A stretch of DNA of 64,000 nucleotides from Mycobacterium sp. BK086. Its GTDB lineage: Bacteria; Actinomycetota; Actinomycetes; Mycobacteriales; Mycobacteriaceae. Position 1 is the stretch's first letter. Each line of letters begins with the position of its first letter. The position numbers and the translations under genes are program-made. The notes under the pieces are model-generated. The model made no database searches and was not told the origin of the DNA. It saw only the letters and a list, made by a program, of their open reading frames with translations. The stretch spans positions 186,001 through 250,000 of the forward strand of contig SNWL01000005.1 of assembly GCA_004362315.1 (NCBI GenBank), read 5' to 3'. Shown piece after piece: positions 62,790 to 64,000 of this stretch.

Positions 62790-63494
62790 GTGACAGTCAT
62801 CCGTCGCGTGACCACCACCCGCGCCGGTGGTGTCTCGGCGCCACCGTTCGACAAGTTCAATCTCGGTGACCACGTCGGCGACGACCCCAAAGCCGTTGCG
62901 GCCAACCGCAAACGGCTGGCCAGTACCATCGGGCTCGCCGACGACCACGTGATCTGGATGAACCAGACGCACAGCGATCACGTCGCGCTGGTCGACGAAC
63001 CCCGCACCGAAGCACTCGACGACACCGACGCGCTGGTGACCACCACGCCCGGGTTGGCGCTGGCCGTGGTGACCGCCGACTGTGTGCCGGTGCTGATGGC
63101 CGACGCCAAGGCGGGTGTGGTGGCCGCGGTCCATGCGGGACGTGTCGGCGCCGCCGACGGCGTGGTGCTGCGCGCCCTGGAGGCCATGCTGGCCAACGGC
63201 GCGCACACACCGGACATCTCGGTGCTGCTGGGCCCGGCCGTCAGCGGCGCCAACTATGAGGTGCCCGCGCAGATGGCCGCCGACGTCGAAGCCCGACTGC
63301 CCGGCAGTCGGACCAAAACCGCCAACGGCACGCCGGCACTGGACCTGCGGGCCGGGATCGCCCGCCAATTGATCGATGCGGGTGTGACGGCCATCGATGC
63401 CGACCCACGCTGCACGGTGGCCGACAAGAATTTGTTCAGCCATCGGCGCGACGCTCCGACCGGTCGGCTGGCCTGTCTGGTGTGGATGGAATGA
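62790..63494 (+). CDS. pgeF: Purine nucleoside phosphorylase / PgeF (laccase-domain) family protein
   Basis: A 234-residue member of the YfiH/PgeF multicopper-like family. Ligand residues: His in MNQTHSDHV, Cys in VTADCVPVLMA and His in AAVHAGRVGAADGVV, where the common HAGWRG is HAGRVG. In other bacteria the family cleaves adenosine-type nucleosides or edits UDP-MurNAc-L-Ser to protect the stem peptide, which fits its place behind ftsZ. GTG 62790; GATACT ends 6 bases upstream, a weak leaderless signal. The stop overlaps yggS by 4 bases. Confidence 0.87.
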   Translation: MTVIRRVTTTRAGGVSAPPFDKFNLGDHVGDDPKAVAANRKRLASTIGLADDHVIWMNQTHSDHVALVDEPRTEALDDTDALVTTTPGLALAVVTADCVPVLMADAKAGVVAAVHAGRVGAADGVVLRALEAMLANGAHTPDISVLLGPAVSGANYEVPAQMAADVEARLPGSRTKTANGTPALDLRAGIARQLIDAGVTAIDADPRCTVADKNLFSHRRDAPTGRLACLVWME

Positions 63495-64000
63495 CGGAAG
63501 CGGCGGGCAGGGAAGCCGATCTCGCGACCGCCCTGGCCGCGCTGCGAGAACGGCTCGCCGATGCCGCGCAGGCCGCCGGCCGCGATGTCGGCGACGTCGA
63601 ACTGCTCCCCATCACCAAGTTCTTCCCGGCCACCGACGTCGCGATCCTGTGGCGGCTGGGTTGCCGGGCGTTCGGCGAATCCCGCGAACAGGAGGCATCG
63701 GCCAAGATCGCCGAGTTCGGCGAGCTCACCGGTGCCGACGGCGTGCGCTGGGACATGGTCGGCCAGATTCAGAGCAACAAGGCCAAAGCCATTGCGGCAT
63801 GGGCGGATACGGTGCACTCGGTGAGCACGGCCAAGGTGGCCGCCGCGCTGGATCGCGGTGCCGCGCACGCCATGGAAGAAGGCAGCCGGACCGCGCCGGT
63901 GCGGGTGTTCGTTCAGATCAGCCTCGACGGCGACACCTCCCGCGGCGGCGTCGACATCGGTGATTCCGGTGCGGTCGACGCGCTGTGCGCGCAGGTCGCC
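63491..64000 (+). CDS. PLP homeostasis protein YggS/PipY (Rv2148c-like), 5' part
   Basis: The first 170 residues of a YggS-family protein, a single-domain alanine racemase-like barrel that binds PLP without enzymatic activity. The PLP Lys is Lys43 in LLPITKFFPATDV, and GESREQEASAKIAE then WDMVGQIQSNKAKAI are typical. ATG 63491 overlaps the pgeF stop. The frame runs past the window end, so the gene is incomplete. It normally precedes sepF in actinobacterial dcw clusters. Confidence 0.92.
   Translation, partial: MTEAAGREADLATALAALRERLADAAQAAGRDVGDVELLPITKFFPATDVAILWRLGCRAFGESREQEASAKIAEFGELTGADGVRWDMVGQIQSNKAKAIAAWADTVHSVSTAKVAAALDRGAAHAMEEGSRTAPVRVFVQISLDGDTSRGGVDIGDSGAVDALCAQVA

Noticed and set aside
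60309..63443. A 1044-codon open frame antisense to murC, ftsQ, ftsZ and pgeF.
   Set aside because: It lies wholly opposite four certain genes, has a His/Arg/Gly/Gln-rich composition with no domain, and is the usual shadow of high-GC codon bias.

Overview
This window is chromosomal DNA of a high-GC actinobacterium and reads as a fast-growing Mycobacterium (Mycolicibacterium type). The gene order follows, from memory, the M. tuberculosis segment running from ilvE (Rv2210c) to Rv2148c. Many products are mycobacteria-specific: PimB', MptA, the Rv2181-type mannosyltransferase, LppM, MmpS3, PknL, RipC, RNase AS, and the QcrCAB/CtaCEF supercomplex genes. GTG starts are common, genes are tightly packed, and I see no transposase, phage gene, CRISPR array, tRNA or rRNA. 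No gene-free stretch reaches 300 bases.

Layout. 1-6.2 kb: the ilvE 3' part, then a leftward cobalamin late-step operon (DUF3043 membrane gene, cobU, cobT, cobS) ending in a PAS-PAS-GGDEF diguanylate cyclase, and a rightward glycerate kinase. 6.2-12.1 kb: ErpA-like Fe-S carrier, a secreted or anchored hypothetical, adenosine kinase, a flavin monooxygenase/TetR cassette with a double operator, and asnB. 12.2-20 kb: respiratory genes ctaC, ctaF, mmpS3 and an Rv2197c-like membrane gene running right, then qcrB, qcrA, qcrC and ctaE running left, separated by a dyad-rich 260-base spacer with a strong terminator. 20-25.5 kb: trpD, a DEDDh exonuclease-UvrC-like fusion, a Cys-rich small protein, ripC and a HExxH protease-like protein. 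25.5-36.3 kb: envelope and lipid genes (pimB', cutinase-like, acyltransferase 3, fadD15, two SRPBCC proteins, an ArsA-like ATPase, plsC, a GT87 mannosyltransferase) and RNase AS. 36.4-45.8 kb: aroG, a second flavin monooxygenase, pknL with its substrate-like neighbour, then lppM-idsA2-mptA, a GNAT acetyltransferase and DUF3040. 45.9-64 kb: the division and cell wall (dcw) cluster mraZ-rsmH-ftsL-like-pbpB-murE-murF-murX-murD-ftsW-murG-murC-ftsQ-ftsZ-pgeF-yggS, preceded by a canonical MraZ box. yggS is cut by the window end.

How the parts work together. The dcw cluster makes lipid II precursors and the septal machinery, and RipC cleaves the septal wall. PimB', MptA, the GT87 enzyme, PlsC and FadD15 supply phosphatidylinositol mannoside, lipomannan and acyl-lipid synthesis. 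QcrCAB with CtaC/E/F forms the cytochrome bcc-aa3 respiratory chain.

The most unusual signals are: a probable CTG start for idsA2; a signal-peptide coding stretch without a start codon before the HExxH gene; overlapping face-to-face -10 boxes in a 23-base divergent promoter; a family of leaderless-type promoters; a self-contained monooxygenase/TetR cassette fitted between two housekeeping genes with 4-base stop overlaps on both sides; nested dyads in the qcrB spacer; and a BlaI-like operator upstream of the second monooxygenase. Comparisons with M. tuberculosis are from memory and no database search was possible.
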